DNA from: Candidatus Dormiibacterota bacterium
GTDB taxonomy: Bacteria > Chloroflexota > Dormibacteria > Aeolococcales > Aeolococcaceae
Assembly: GCA_003162415.1 (NCBI GenBank)
Contig: PMOL01000008.1
Span: forward strand, 124,001-188,000
Direction: 5' to 3'
Length of the DNA: 64,000 nt
Under the pieces are notes generated by a model. It was not told the DNA's origin. It ran no database searches and worked only from the letters and a program-made list of their open reading frames with translations. Position 1 is the stretch's first letter. Each line of letters opens with the position of its first letter. The position numbers were made by a program, and so were the translations under genes. Of this stretch, positions 44,552 through 53,731 are shown in pieces.

Positions 44552-45048
44552 TGAGGCGGGGTGGGCTGTTCGCCCCTATGGATGCCGTGGAGGTCATCCG
44601 CGGGCTGCACATGCGAGCGGCACCCAGTCGACGAGCTGCGAGAGCGCTCGCGCGCGCCGGTATCTCGTATGCCGTCGATCTCCGCGAAGACAGAGCGCGG
44701 GCCTTAGCGTGGCCGAGCGAGGTGCAAACGTTTTCGTGTCCCCTCGCCGAATACCAGGCACCGGACCTCGACGCATTGCAGTCGATCAGTGGACAGATCG
44801 CATCTTTGATTCAAAGCGGCGCGATCGTCTATGTGCATTGCCGCGCGGGCGTTCAAAGGGCACCCATGGTGGCGTGCGCTGTTCTCGTTCAAATGGGATG
44901 GACACTCTCGGACGCGTTCCGGCTCGTCTCATCCCGCCGCGCGGTTGCCTCGATGAGCGAGGCTCAGCTGGACGCGCTGAAGGCAGTAGAGGCGTCTATG
45001 AGACCTCTACCAGGCCGACTTGGGCACGCCGTCGCGACAAGCGGTTAG
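44551..45048 (+). CDS. Dual-specificity-type protein phosphatase 2
   Basis: 165 aa from ATG at 44551, although the frame is open back to 43816 through the relaxase fragment. It has VEVIRGLHMRAAPSRRAAR, CPLAEYQAPD and the active site VYVHCRAGVQRAPMVACAV. It is closely related to phosphatase 1 at 42132-42626 but lies in opposite orientation, the two flanking the IS630 and relaxase remnants. Probably a soluble cysteine phosphatase; substrate unknown, with BY-kinase phosphotyrosines a reasonable candidate. Confidence 0.8.
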   Translation: MRRGGLFAPMDAVEVIRGLHMRAAPSRRAARALARAGISYAVDLREDRARALAWPSEVQTFSCPLAEYQAPDLDALQSISGQIASLIQSGAIVYVHCRAGVQRAPMVACAVLVQMGWTLSDAFRLVSSRRAVASMSEAQLDALKAVEASMRPLPGRLGHAVATSG

Positions 45049-45132
45049 CGACCTGACGAGGCTTGCGAGTGGCGAGCGCGACACCAACAGGATGGCGCCA
45101 CGCAGCGCAGGTAACGCCCAACCCAGCGGGAT

Positions 45133-45699
45133 TCAGCTTGTCGTGTCAAGTTGATGTGCTGCGCGACAGGCGCTACATGTGCCATCCGGCAGCAGGATCT
45201 CGGCACATTCGCAGATGTAACCTCTCAGCTTCGCCGGATTTCCGAACGCGAGGCCGTGCGGCGGTACGTCGCGCGTAACGACCGACCCGGCCCCAACCAG
45301 TGCCCAGCGACCGACGTGAACCCCCGGAAGCACCAAGCACCCGCCGCCGATGGACGCTCCATCATCAATGGTCACCCCCGCAACGGCCCAATCTCCGGTG
45401 CGCTTCAGCGTACCGTCCGGGTTCACGGCCCGGGGTAGCCGGTCGTTCAGCAGAGCGGTATGAGGACCAACAAACACACCGGAGCCCACGGTCGCACCCC
45501 GGAAGATCGAGACCCCATTCTGCAGCTTGACGCGGTCGCCGATCACAACATCCCGGTCGATGTACACTCCTTTTCCAAGGGTGCAGTCTCGCCCGATCTT
45601 CGCTCCAGAGCACACCTGCGCTTCGTGCCATACGCGGGTGCCCACCCCAATCACAGCATCAGCTGAAACGGTGGCACTGGGGTGCGCTTGAACGATCAT
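45133..45699 (-). CDS. Left-handed beta-helix N-acetyltransferase (WbpD/WlbB-like)
   Basis: 188 aa of hexapeptide repeats (ATVSADAVIGVGTRVW, GSGVFVGPHTAL, GGGCLVLPGVHVG) with the loop LLNDRLPRA, exit GLAFGNPAKLRG and a Cys tail (ICEC, CSAC) as in its homologue at 17134-17793. It is divergent from the aminotransferase gene with ATG starts almost touching (CATG), though that gene's real start is likely further in. In WbpD/WlbB systems this enzyme acetylates the 3-amino group set by the aminotransferase, giving UDP-2,3-diacetamido-2,3-dideoxy-glucuronate. Confidence 0.87.
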   Translation of the reverse strand: MIVQAHPSATVSADAVIGVGTRVWHEAQVCSGAKIGRDCTLGKGVYIDRDVVIGDRVKLQNGVSIFRGATVGSGVFVGPHTALLNDRLPRAVNPDGTLKRTGDWAVAGVTIDDGASIGGGCLVLPGVHVGRWALVGAGSVVTRDVPPHGLAFGNPAKLRGYICECAEILLPDGTCSACRAAHQLDTTS

Positions 45700-45823
45700 G
45701 AATCAGCCTGAAATTACCACAGTCGTGATGGCTGTCGCGAGGCGTAGACTCATGCGAGTGGCCGCCCAACTCAGCGTCAGCCTACGCGCGCGAGGGCCTC
45801 ACAATCGCGACGAGGATCGGAGC

Positions 45824-46909
45824 TTGACGAGTAAGACACTCCCGGACATCAGCCTGTCAGCCCCGTGGGTTACACACCGTGAGATGGACGCGGTTGCGGA
45901 GGTTTTGAGCTCGGGCCACCTGGTGCAGGGGTCTCGTGTCGAGGCACTCGAGCACCGATTCGCCGCGCTGACCGATACCAGGTACGCCGTGGCGACGTCG
46001 TCCGGCACGTGCGCGCTTCACCTCGCGCTGCTTGCGCATGACGTTGGTCCTGGCGATGAGGTCATCACAAGTAGCTTCAGCTTCGTTGCTACCGCCAACA
46101 GCATCCTCCATACCGGCGCCAAGCCGGTGTTTGTCGACATCAACAAGGAAACGTTTAACCTTGATCCAGATCACGTAGCGGCAGCCGTAGGCCCTCGAAC
46201 CAAGGTGATCATGCCGGTGCATCTTTACGGCCAGCCGTGTGACATGGATCCCTTGATGGACACAGCTACACGCCACGGTCTCGCGGTGGTGGAAGATTGC
46301 GCTCAGGCGGTCGGTGCCACATACCGACAACGACCCGTTGGCAGCTTCGGCACGGGTGTGTTCAGCCTGTACGCAACAAAGAACATCACGTCAGTTGAGG
46401 GCGGGATGATCACGACGAACGATGCAAGGATCGCAGACCGGGTGCGAATCTTGCGAAACCAGGGAATGGCTGCGCCTTACAAGTACGTTGCGGTGGGATA
46501 CAACTTTCGAATGACTGACGTGCACGCTGCGATTGGCCTGGCGCAGGTGGACCGCTTACGCGAGGTCACGTCGATCCGGCAAAGGAACGCCGCGTACCTG
46601 TCAGCTGCCATAACATCGGTAAAGACGCCTCAGATTTCTCCTGGATGCGAGCATGTCTGGCACCAATTCACTGTGAGGATCCCTGGCGCGAGGGACCAAG
46701 CCAAGTTAGCGTTGGCTCAGGCAGGAGTCGGGAGTGGGATCTTCTACCCCACCCCCCTTCCCGACGTCCCGCACATCCGCGATATTGTGCCGCCCTCCGA
46801 CCTCCCCACCGTAAGAGAGATTGCTGGCGAAGTGCTCTCGCTGCCGGTGCATCCGTTGCTTGGAGACACGGAGCTCGAGCGCGTCGCCGCCGCAGTCAAT
46901 CGGCTGTGA
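45824..46909 (+). CDS. DegT/DnrJ/EryC1/StrS aminotransferase (WbpE/WlbC-like)
   Basis: 361 aa from TTG at 45824, with GAGGATCGGAG just upstream; the frame is open to 45698 but that part is Arg-rich and outside the family length. Fold-type I PLP enzyme: SSGTCALHLAL, VEDCAQAVGATY, and the PLP lysine Lys186 in SLYATKNIT, followed by EGGMITT and FRMTDVHAAIGLAQ. Family members transfer an amino group to a 3-keto sugar nucleotide. It overlaps the next gene by GTGA. It works between the Gfo-type dehydrogenase and the acetyltransferase. Confidence 0.9.
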   Translation: MTSKTLPDISLSAPWVTHREMDAVAEVLSSGHLVQGSRVEALEHRFAALTDTRYAVATSSGTCALHLALLAHDVGPGDEVITSSFSFVATANSILHTGAKPVFVDINKETFNLDPDHVAAAVGPRTKVIMPVHLYGQPCDMDPLMDTATRHGLAVVEDCAQAVGATYRQRPVGSFGTGVFSLYATKNITSVEGGMITTNDARIADRVRILRNQGMAAPYKYVAVGYNFRMTDVHAAIGLAQVDRLREVTSIRQRNAAYLSAAITSVKTPQISPGCEHVWHQFTVRIPGARDQAKLALAQAGVGSGIFYPTPLPDVPHIRDIVPPSDLPTVREIAGEVLSLPVHPLLGDTELERVAAAVNRL

Positions 46910-47919
46910 TACGGGTCGCCGTAGCTGGGGCCGGCGCCATGGGTCGGAATCACGTCCGGCTGCTAAGTGAGATGCCGTCTGTGCAGCTGGTCGGAGTGAT
47001 CGACCAGGATGCAAAGACTCGGCGCCAAATGGCTGCCAAGTATGGCGTCGCCAGCTTCGCAGACGTCCGCGCCTTGCAGAAGCAGCAGATAGCGGTCGAC
47101 GCCATGGTGGTGGCTGTCCCAACCGACTCGCATTTCGACCTAGTGTCGGCCGCGCTCGAGGCGGATTGTCACGTACTCGTCGAGAAGCCGATCGCTGCGA
47201 CGTTGGAGCAAGCCCACGAGATAGCCCGGCGGGCGGCTAGTGGCGGGAAAATCGTGATGGTCGGACACGTCGAGAGGTACAACTCAGCAATCCGCGAACT
47301 CAGGCAGCGCCTGACGGACGGTGCGCTAGGCCGTGTCTTCCAAATCTCAGCACGGCGATTGGGCCCCTTCCCGGATCGCGTGCGAGATGTCGGCGTTGTC
47401 ATTGACCTGGCGACACACGACCTAGACATAATGAGGTTCCTGACGGGCAGTGAAGCGATTCGACTCTACGCCGAAACCAAGCGGGAAATTCACACCTCAA
47501 ATGAGGACATGATCACCGCCATGATTCGCTTTCAAAACGATGTTCTCGGGGTTTTGGATATCAACTGGCTCACGCCGACCAAGACGCGCGAGATCACCGT
47601 GACGGGAGAGCGCGGCATGTTCCGCGCCGACTACCTAACCCAAGATCTCTTCTTTTACGAGAACGCGGCGGTGGCGGCGGCGCCTCCGGGCTGGGAGGCA
47701 CTAAGTGTCCTGCGAGGCGTGAGCGAGGGTGCCATGACGCGCTTCGCGCTCACCAAGCGAGAGCCATTACGCGTCGAACTCGACGTCTTTATCGGGGCCG
47801 TGAACGGTTCGCAGGAGGCTGTTGTGTCGGCGGAGGATGGAGTTCGGTCGCTGGAGCTCGCCCTGGCTCTGGTCAAATCCGGTACTGAGCACCAACCCAT
47901 TCATCTCCTCGTCAATTGA
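46906..47919 (+). CDS. Gfo/Idh/MocA oxidoreductase (WbpB/WlbA-like)
   Basis: 337 aa from GTG at 46906, overlapping the preceding stop; the longer frame is a shadow of the aminotransferase gene. N-terminal Rossmann fold VAVAGAGAMGRNHVRLL, the family EKPIAATLEQA at 93-103, GHVERYNSA and DLATHDLDIMRFL. WlbA/WbpB enzymes oxidise C3 of UDP-GlcNAcA, providing the keto sugar for the aminotransferase. Gene order (aminotransferase, oxidoreductase, 6-dehydrogenase) supports that role. Confidence 0.88.
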   Translation: MIRVAVAGAGAMGRNHVRLLSEMPSVQLVGVIDQDAKTRRQMAAKYGVASFADVRALQKQQIAVDAMVVAVPTDSHFDLVSAALEADCHVLVEKPIAATLEQAHEIARRAASGGKIVMVGHVERYNSAIRELRQRLTDGALGRVFQISARRLGPFPDRVRDVGVVIDLATHDLDIMRFLTGSEAIRLYAETKREIHTSNEDMITAMIRFQNDVLGVLDINWLTPTKTREITVTGERGMFRADYLTQDLFFYENAAVAAAPPGWEALSVLRGVSEGAMTRFALTKREPLRVELDVFIGAVNGSQEAVVSAEDGVRSLELALALVKSGTEHQPIHLLVN

Positions 47920-47921
47920 CC

Positions 47922-49274
47922 ATGCAGCTTGACCGGCTCTTGGCTGCGGCGGAAAGCCTGCGTGCGCGGGTGGGTGTCATTGGGCTTGGTTACGTTGGGC
48001 TACCCGTCGCCTGTGTTCTGGCCGAGTCCGGTTACAACGTCATCGGCGTTGACGTTGACGCACGCCGTGTCCGGGCGATATCACAGGCGAGTAACCCCAT
48101 TGGCGGAAGGGAACCGGGACTGTCCGAGCTTCTTGGCAGTGTTGTCCAGAGTGGACGCTTCACGGCGCAAGCAACCTACGATGGGCTTGAGGAAGCGGAC
48201 ATTGTACTAGTCGCTGTGGACACTCCTGTTGAGGATGACCATGTGCCCCGCTTCCGAGCATTGCAGGAGGCGTGCCGCAGCCTCGGAGGTGTGATCCAAG
48301 ACGGGGTGCTCCTCGTGGTGGAGTCCACTATCGCACCCGGCACCATGGAAATGGTAGTGAGACCTGCGCTGGCTGCTGGAGGTAAACGCAACGGCACAGT
48401 CCTTTTGGGGCACTGTCCCGAGCGCGTCATGCCTGGTCGTCTCTTGCGCAACCTTAGGACCATGGATCGAGTGGTGGGTGGGGAATCACCGGCGGTCTGC
48501 GGCGTGATGGTGGCTATGTACACGCACTATGTCGAAGCGACCCTCACCACGTCCGACCTCCTTACAGCCGAGATCGTGAAGACAGCCGAAAATGCGTACC
48601 GCGACGTCAACATCGCCTTCGCCAATCAGCTTGCTCTTATTTGCCAAGACCTCGGGGCGAACGCGTGGCGCGTCCGCGAGCTCGTAAACCAGTCACCGGG
48701 CCGCAACGTTCTACTACCCGGGGGTGGGGTTGGTGGACATTGCATCCCGAAGGATTCTTGGCTTCTTGCTGCCAACGTGCCTCAAGAACACACAACCTTG
48801 CTCGCGGCTGCAAGGGCCGTCAATGACTCGATGCCACGCAACGTAACCGTCCACGTGTTGGATTGCCTCAGAGCCGTCGACATCTCTCCAGCGGCGGCCA
48901 CCGTGGCTCTCCTGGGGTACGCATACATGGATAACAGCGACGACACTCGGAACTCGCCGTCGGCAGCCGTCGTGAATGACTTAATTAGCGCCGGTTGCTC
49001 TGTGCGGGTGCACGATCCGATGGTTACAGAATACCGCAGTGACCTCGTGGAGTGCCTTCGCGGTGCTGACTGTGCAGTACTGATGGTTGCTCATGATGAA
49101 TACGTAGGTATGGACCTCGTGGGGGTCCAGAAGCTTATGCGCCACGCAGCATTGGTGGATGCGCGCGCGCTCTTCGCATCGCAAGACCCCGGCAAGATTG
49201 GCTTTTACTACAGGGCGATTGGGGTCGGCGCCCCTCCATTTGGCTCTGTCGCCAAGTCTCATCCCGTTCCATGA
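47922..49274 (+). CDS. UDP-N-acetyl-hexosamine 6-dehydrogenase (WbpA/WecC family)
   Basis: 450 aa from ATG at 47922 (TTG at 47916 overlaps the previous stop and is possible). NAD-binding GVIGLGYVGLPVACVLAESG at 18-37, VESTIAPGTME, CPERVMPGR, central KTAENAYRDVNIAF and the catalytic Cys274 in VGGHCIPKDSW. The enzyme oxidises C6 of UDP-GlcNAc (or ManNAc) twice to give the uronic acid, the first step of the Wbp-type path. Last gene of a tight three-gene operon. Confidence 0.92.
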   Translation: MQLDRLLAAAESLRARVGVIGLGYVGLPVACVLAESGYNVIGVDVDARRVRAISQASNPIGGREPGLSELLGSVVQSGRFTAQATYDGLEEADIVLVAVDTPVEDDHVPRFRALQEACRSLGGVIQDGVLLVVESTIAPGTMEMVVRPALAAGGKRNGTVLLGHCPERVMPGRLLRNLRTMDRVVGGESPAVCGVMVAMYTHYVEATLTTSDLLTAEIVKTAENAYRDVNIAFANQLALICQDLGANAWRVRELVNQSPGRNVLLPGGGVGGHCIPKDSWLLAANVPQEHTTLLAAARAVNDSMPRNVTVHVLDCLRAVDISPAAATVALLGYAYMDNSDDTRNSPSAAVVNDLISAGCSVRVHDPMVTEYRSDLVECLRGADCAVLMVAHDEYVGMDLVGVQKLMRHAALVDARALFASQDPGKIGFYYRAIGVGAPPFGSVAKSHPVP

Positions 49275-49843
49275 GCTTGAGTTGCACTTCTCCTACGTGG
49301 ACCTTTCCCAACCCCGGGGGACTGCGGCGCCGCGATTCGAGTCCTCCGGCAACGCCGCATGATCGTCGACGACACGGCGGTACGGCCAACGGCACCGACG
49401 CCCAACTGGCCGAGGCGAGAGTCGGCGGCCAGGTGGCTTGCCGAGGAGATCACCATCGAACCCCATTTGCTTTTGGGTCGAGATCACCGGGCGGATAGCC
49501 TGGGCAGCCGACCACAGGCGCCGGACACTTTCACAGCGCCCATGGCGCTGCTGGCCGACCGCGGGCTTCAATTCGAGACAAGGCCCTTGCCATAAACATT
49601 GAACTAGCCGGGCAGCGGCCTACAAGATCGCGGTGTCTTGGGCGAGGGTTACGATATGACTACTCTGCCCCTGTCGTCGCGCTCCATGATCCCGCTGCCG
49701 TAACATCCGGCGACCGGTCGCCCTCGGCGATCTCCTAGGTGCCCTCGAGCCACGTCTCCTTCGCTGCGCCTTTCCCTTCGTTTCCCGCACGCTCATCGAC
49801 CCTGGCTGTCACGCGTCTGATCCTTCGCCGCTTTCATTCACCA
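49275..49843. other. Intergenic region, no gene recognised
   Basis: About 570 bases. A rightward frame from ATG 49359 (IVDDTAVRPTAPTP near its start) is open to 49595, but it resembles no family and has poor composition. No repeat copy is seen. Confidence 0.4.
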
Positions 49844-50620
49844 ATGGCCGCATGCATTGGCGCTGGCAAGACGGGTAAACTCCACGAGATGTTGCGGGCC
49901 ACCGCGTTGGCACTCTATAGGCGTGTTTACGTGCCGACATTGCTCAGGCTCCTGCCCCTCCAGCGCGAGACCACGCTATCGCTCATCTACCACATAGCAA
50001 AGGTTCGTTCAGCCGAGTACGCGCTTGCACACATCGAGCACGCCGTGCTCTTCGACACTGGTCGATCCGGTGAATACGGCCACCGCGGCCTCCTTCGTTT
50101 CGCGTTGCGCCGGGCCAGGCAAAGCAAGGAGGAGGGAGCTTTCCTCGAATTCGGCGTCTATCGCGGCGCCACCCTCAGTCTCATCTCCGAGATCGCGTCT
50201 CCGCTCGATGTCTACGGATTCGACAGCTTCGAGGGCCTCCCCGAGGATTGGGCGGGATACACCCTAGCTCGGGGCCATTTCTCCACTGGAGGCGATCTGC
50301 CGCGAGTCAGGGAAAATGTACGTCTTTACAAAGGCCTCTTCGCGAAGACGATACCGCAGTACTTGGCCGAAAGAACACCGAGTCGCATCTCCTTCCTCCA
50401 TATTGATTGCGACCTGTACTCGTCGACTTGCGATGTCTTCCGTTCGTTGGGGAGCCTCATCAAGTCGGGCGCCATCATCGTCTTTGACGAGTACTATGGA
50501 TATCCCGGCTGGGAGTTAAACGGCGAGTTCAAAGCCTTCCAAGAGTGGATCATGCAGAGCGCCAACACCTATCGGTACATTGGTTTCTCGTTCGGTGCAG
50601 TTGCGGTCGAAATCCTGTAG
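49844..50620 (+). CDS. TylF/MycF-family methyltransferase
   Basis: 258 aa from ATG at 49844; ATG 49889 is also possible, and the open frame reaches 49739. SAM-binding motif AFLEFGVYRGATLSLI, then VYGFDSFEGLPEDW, and the metal/acid motif LHIDCDLYSSTCDVFRSL with VFDEYYGYPGWELNGEFKAF. These are the hallmarks of TylF/MycF-type O-methyltransferases and their relatives in polysaccharide clusters. Probably methylates a sugar hydroxyl of the repeat unit. Another family member lies at 62826-63599. Confidence 0.82.
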   Translation: MAACIGAGKTGKLHEMLRATALALYRRVYVPTLLRLLPLQRETTLSLIYHIAKVRSAEYALAHIEHAVLFDTGRSGEYGHRGLLRFALRRARQSKEEGAFLEFGVYRGATLSLISEIASPLDVYGFDSFEGLPEDWAGYTLARGHFSTGGDLPRVRENVRLYKGLFAKTIPQYLAERTPSRISFLHIDCDLYSSTCDVFRSLGSLIKSGAIIVFDEYYGYPGWELNGEFKAFQEWIMQSANTYRYIGFSFGAVAVEIL

Positions 50621-51023
50621 GGCGACTGTTTCCCTGGCCACGGGCTGCCCGCGTCGCTCGACGTGAAGTCGCTCTGGGGTTGCGGAAGATTAGGAGTGCC
50701 CGGAGTCGAGTCGGCCCTTGTGTGATCGAGGGTGAAAAGCAATTGGACGCCCCGCCTGCGCGAGTGCGAGCACATGGTCGAATGGTCTAGGCCGCCGGAG
50801 CCCACGCCGGCACCCACGTGCGGGGACTGAGGCGCGATTCTAATACCGGCTGACGTTTGTGGGTGATCGCGACAACGTTGATGGAATCCCCGATTGGGCT
50901 GGACGTAGAGAAGGAAGTCCTCTCCCTTAGCGAGTCCGTCTGCATCGGGGCTGATGGCAAGTCGACCACGCACCCGCGTGAGCCCAATCGTTGCCGTGCG
51001 AAACTCGGGTAGAGTGGTACGCG
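50621..51023. other. Intergenic region, no gene recognised
   Basis: About 400 bases; no gene, repeat copy or RNA found. Confidence 0.4.
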
Positions 51024-52958
51024 ATGTGCGGCATCGCCGGAATTCTGGGCCCGATCCAGTCCGACGTGGCAGCGGTACTGGAATCACTCTCGGCCTCGCT
51101 AGTGCATCGCGGGCCGGACGATCTCGGCTTCCTCCAGTGGGACGGTAACGGCACACCTCTCGTCGGACGCCGGCCACGCGACGCTCGCGGCACACTTGTG
51201 GCCCTGATAGTTCGCAGGCTCTCAATCATCGATCTTTCCGAAACCGGTCGCCAACCGATGTCGAGCCCCGATGGCCGATATCACATCGTCTTCAATGGCG
51301 AGATCTACAACTATGTCGAGCTTCAGCGTGAATTAGCGCAGCTGGGGCACGTGTTTAGGGGTCACTCGGACACAGAGGTCCTGCTCCACGCGTTCTCGGA
51401 ATGGGGGCCGGCGTGCGTGCACCGGCTAGTGGGAATGTTCGCCTATTGCGTGCTGGATACACGGGCGCGCCGTCTGCATTTTGCAAGAGACCCTTTCGGC
51501 ATTAAACCTCTCTACTTCTTACACCGTCCAACCGGCCTTGCATTCGCCTCAGAGATTCCAACCCTTCTGGCCTTGCCCGGCTTCCGCCCCAGACTGCACC
51601 CAGGCGCTGTCGCCGATTATCTCGCGCACGGCCTCACCGACCATCGACCCGAGACTATGGTTGACGGCGTAACACACCTGCCACCCGCCCACATTGCGAC
51701 CGCGGATCTGGCGCGCCCCACTGACCTCTCGATGCAGCGCTACTGGTCCCCGATTGGTGTTCGGCATGGGCTTCCCCCCTCGTTCGACGAAGCATCGAGC
51801 TCCATTCGTCGTCAGCTTGTCGAAAGCGTGCGTTTGCACCTCCGTAGCGATGTTCCTATTGGAATAGCGCTGTCGGGAGGCATCGACTCATCGACCATCA
51901 CGACGCTCGTGAGGCACCTTGAACCAGAGCTCTCGCTTCACACCTTCAGCTACGTGGCCGACGACCCCCATCTAAGCGAACAACGCTGGATTGATGTTGT
52001 TGCTCGCAGGGTCGGCACTGCGCCAGTGACGGTGGGCATCGACCGTGAACACCTTCCCGCTCGTTTGGACTGGCTGATTCGCGCGCAAGGCGAGCCATTC
52101 GGCAATTTAGGCATTGTGGCCCAATTTGCAGTATTCGAGGCAGCTGCTCGGGCTGGCATCCGGGTGGTACTGAGCGGACAAGGCGCCGACGAACTGTTCG
52201 CGGGATACGGAGCCTACGTTGCTGGCCGCTGCGCGTCCCTCCTGAATCACGGGCACCTTGTGGGCGCGCTGAGGCTAGCCTCGCGGGGCGCGGGTCGTCC
52301 AGGGTCGGAGGGACTAGTAACGACTCTCGGACGCGCCGCGCTGCCTTCAATGCCATTCGGTCTTGGCGATCGCATGGCCTGGCTGAGCGGCCAGAGGGCG
52401 CCGAAATGGCTTCGGAAGCGGTGGTTCGCCGAACGCGGCGTGACTATGGGCCAGGGGCGCTTTGGCGCTCCAGAGCGGCGGTCGCTCGGAAGCATGCTGC
52501 GTTACGACCTCACAGTTGCTGGCTTGCCCGCCTTACTCCGCTACGAAGATCGCAATTCGATGGCTGTGTCGGTCGAGAGCCGCCTCCCGTATCTAACCCC
52601 AGCTCTTGCGGACCAAGTCCTCGCGCTACCGGAGTCGTACATGATTGGCGAAGACGGCAGACTGTTCACAAAGCGAGTGCTGCGCTCTGCGGCTCGGGGC
52701 TTGGTACCCGATGAGGTGCTTGAACGCCAAGACAAGCTCGGTTACACGACTCCTGAAGCATCAATGCTTGTGTACTTGGGACCATGGGTCAAGGAAGTCC
52801 TTGCGGCTCTTCCAGATGACTTGAGTCAGCCAGTCGATGCAACGGCGGCACTCGGGCGGTGGGCAGCCGTTATGGCGGGTGCGCAACCCGTTAAATCCGA
52901 TTGGCGACTGGCCAACTTTGTCCGTTGGTCGCAACTCATGGACGTGGCGTCCTACTGA
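51024..52958 (+). CDS. Asparagine synthetase-like glutamine amidotransferase
   Basis: 644 aa. Starts at ATG 51024 so that the catalytic Cys is residue 2 (MCGIAGILGP), as needed after Met removal. N-terminal Ntn/GATase domain with LSIIDLSETGRQPM, FNGEIYNYVEL and GHSDTEVLLHAF; C-terminal synthetase with GIALSGGIDSS (the PP-loop) and VVLSGQGADELFAGYG. Family members make Asn, but in polysaccharide clusters they often amidate the carboxyl of a uronic acid (WbpS type). Uronic acid genes next to it favour the latter here. Confidence 0.9.
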   Translation: MCGIAGILGPIQSDVAAVLESLSASLVHRGPDDLGFLQWDGNGTPLVGRRPRDARGTLVALIVRRLSIIDLSETGRQPMSSPDGRYHIVFNGEIYNYVELQRELAQLGHVFRGHSDTEVLLHAFSEWGPACVHRLVGMFAYCVLDTRARRLHFARDPFGIKPLYFLHRPTGLAFASEIPTLLALPGFRPRLHPGAVADYLAHGLTDHRPETMVDGVTHLPPAHIATADLARPTDLSMQRYWSPIGVRHGLPPSFDEASSSIRRQLVESVRLHLRSDVPIGIALSGGIDSSTITTLVRHLEPELSLHTFSYVADDPHLSEQRWIDVVARRVGTAPVTVGIDREHLPARLDWLIRAQGEPFGNLGIVAQFAVFEAAARAGIRVVLSGQGADELFAGYGAYVAGRCASLLNHGHLVGALRLASRGAGRPGSEGLVTTLGRAALPSMPFGLGDRMAWLSGQRAPKWLRKRWFAERGVTMGQGRFGAPERRSLGSMLRYDLTVAGLPALLRYEDRNSMAVSVESRLPYLTPALADQVLALPESYMIGEDGRLFTKRVLRSAARGLVPDEVLERQDKLGYTTPEASMLVYLGPWVKEVLAALPDDLSQPVDATAALGRWAAVMAGAQPVKSDWRLANFVRWSQLMDVASY

Positions 52959-53038
52959 GTCCTGGCCACTGGTCGCAGCGGGTTAATCAAGCTGCCTTGC
53001 CGCCCAGCTACACCGCCGGCTGCACTTCATCACCTACG

Positions 53039-53731
53039 TTACGCTCCTTCCGCGACTCCGCGAGCCTCTACAGCACGTCCAGGCGGGGCGTCAGCGATGA
53101 AGCCAGCAGTCCTCGCGACGAGTTCGGCCACATACCAAAAGTGAACTGCAGCGGCCGCCGCGCACTCTTGGTCCACTCGGTGGTCGCCGATGAACAGGGA
53201 TCGCGCAGCGGGTATGTCCGTGGTCCGGAGGATTTGGAGGAGACCCTCTGGGTCCGGCTTGGGGCGGCCTTCCGCCGCGTAAACCACTGTGCCGGGCTCA
53301 AGGGTCGTACTCAAGCCAAGCGAATCCAGCTTCCGACGTTGCTGGTCCCGGTTGCCGTTCGTCAAAACGAAGACCCGGACCTTGTTGTCCCGAAGAGCTC
53401 GTAAGACGGCGCCTACCCATGGGAAGGGCTCCAACTCCGGCTCGACCGCGCGCATGACCTTTAGCATCTCCGAGATGGCAGCGGGATCAAGGACAAGATC
53501 GTCGCACATGCGATTAAGAAAACCGTGGCGCCCGCCGCTGGTCGCATCCGCTACGGCCCGTGTCGCCACTTCATCGGATATTCGATGCGCCACGCACAGA
53601 TGGCGCGCGAGGGTCCTGTCGACTTCGGCCAAATATACGCGATCATCGTAGAGCGTTCCGTCCAAGTCGAAGACCACTAACTCGACGCCGAAAGGAAGCC
53701 ATGACATCCGGTCGGCAGCGTGCGCCGTCAT
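53039..53731 (-). CDS. HAD-superfamily hydrolase
   Basis: 230 aa from ATG at 53729-53731, which overlaps the stop of the ATP-grasp gene (ATGA); the longer open frame is a shadow of that gene. Motif I FDLDGTLYDD with Asp22 and Asp24, motif II VLTNGN, motif III Lys in RPKPDPEG, motif IV FIGDHRVDQECA. Cap at residues ~30-110. It is a phosphatase-like HAD, possibly for a sugar phosphate or phospho-acid. Third gene of a three-gene operon. Confidence 0.85.
   Translation of the reverse strand: MTAHAADRMSWLPFGVELVVFDLDGTLYDDRVYLAEVDRTLARHLCVAHRISDEVATRAVADATSGGRHGFLNRMCDDLVLDPAAISEMLKVMRAVEPELEPFPWVGAVLRALRDNKVRVFVLTNGNRDQQRRKLDSLGLSTTLEPGTVVYAAEGRPKPDPEGLLQILRTTDIPAARSLFIGDHRVDQECAAAAAVHFWYVAELVARTAGFIADAPPGRAVEARGVAEGA

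Noticed and set aside
43816-45048. Single 410-aa protein
   Set aside because: It is a chance in-frame join of a relaxase fragment, out-of-frame LPXTG-gene sequence and the phosphatase; I annotate the parts separately.
49359-49595. Rightward 78-aa ORF
   Set aside because: No recognisable features, no ribosome binding site, composition like noncoding DNA.
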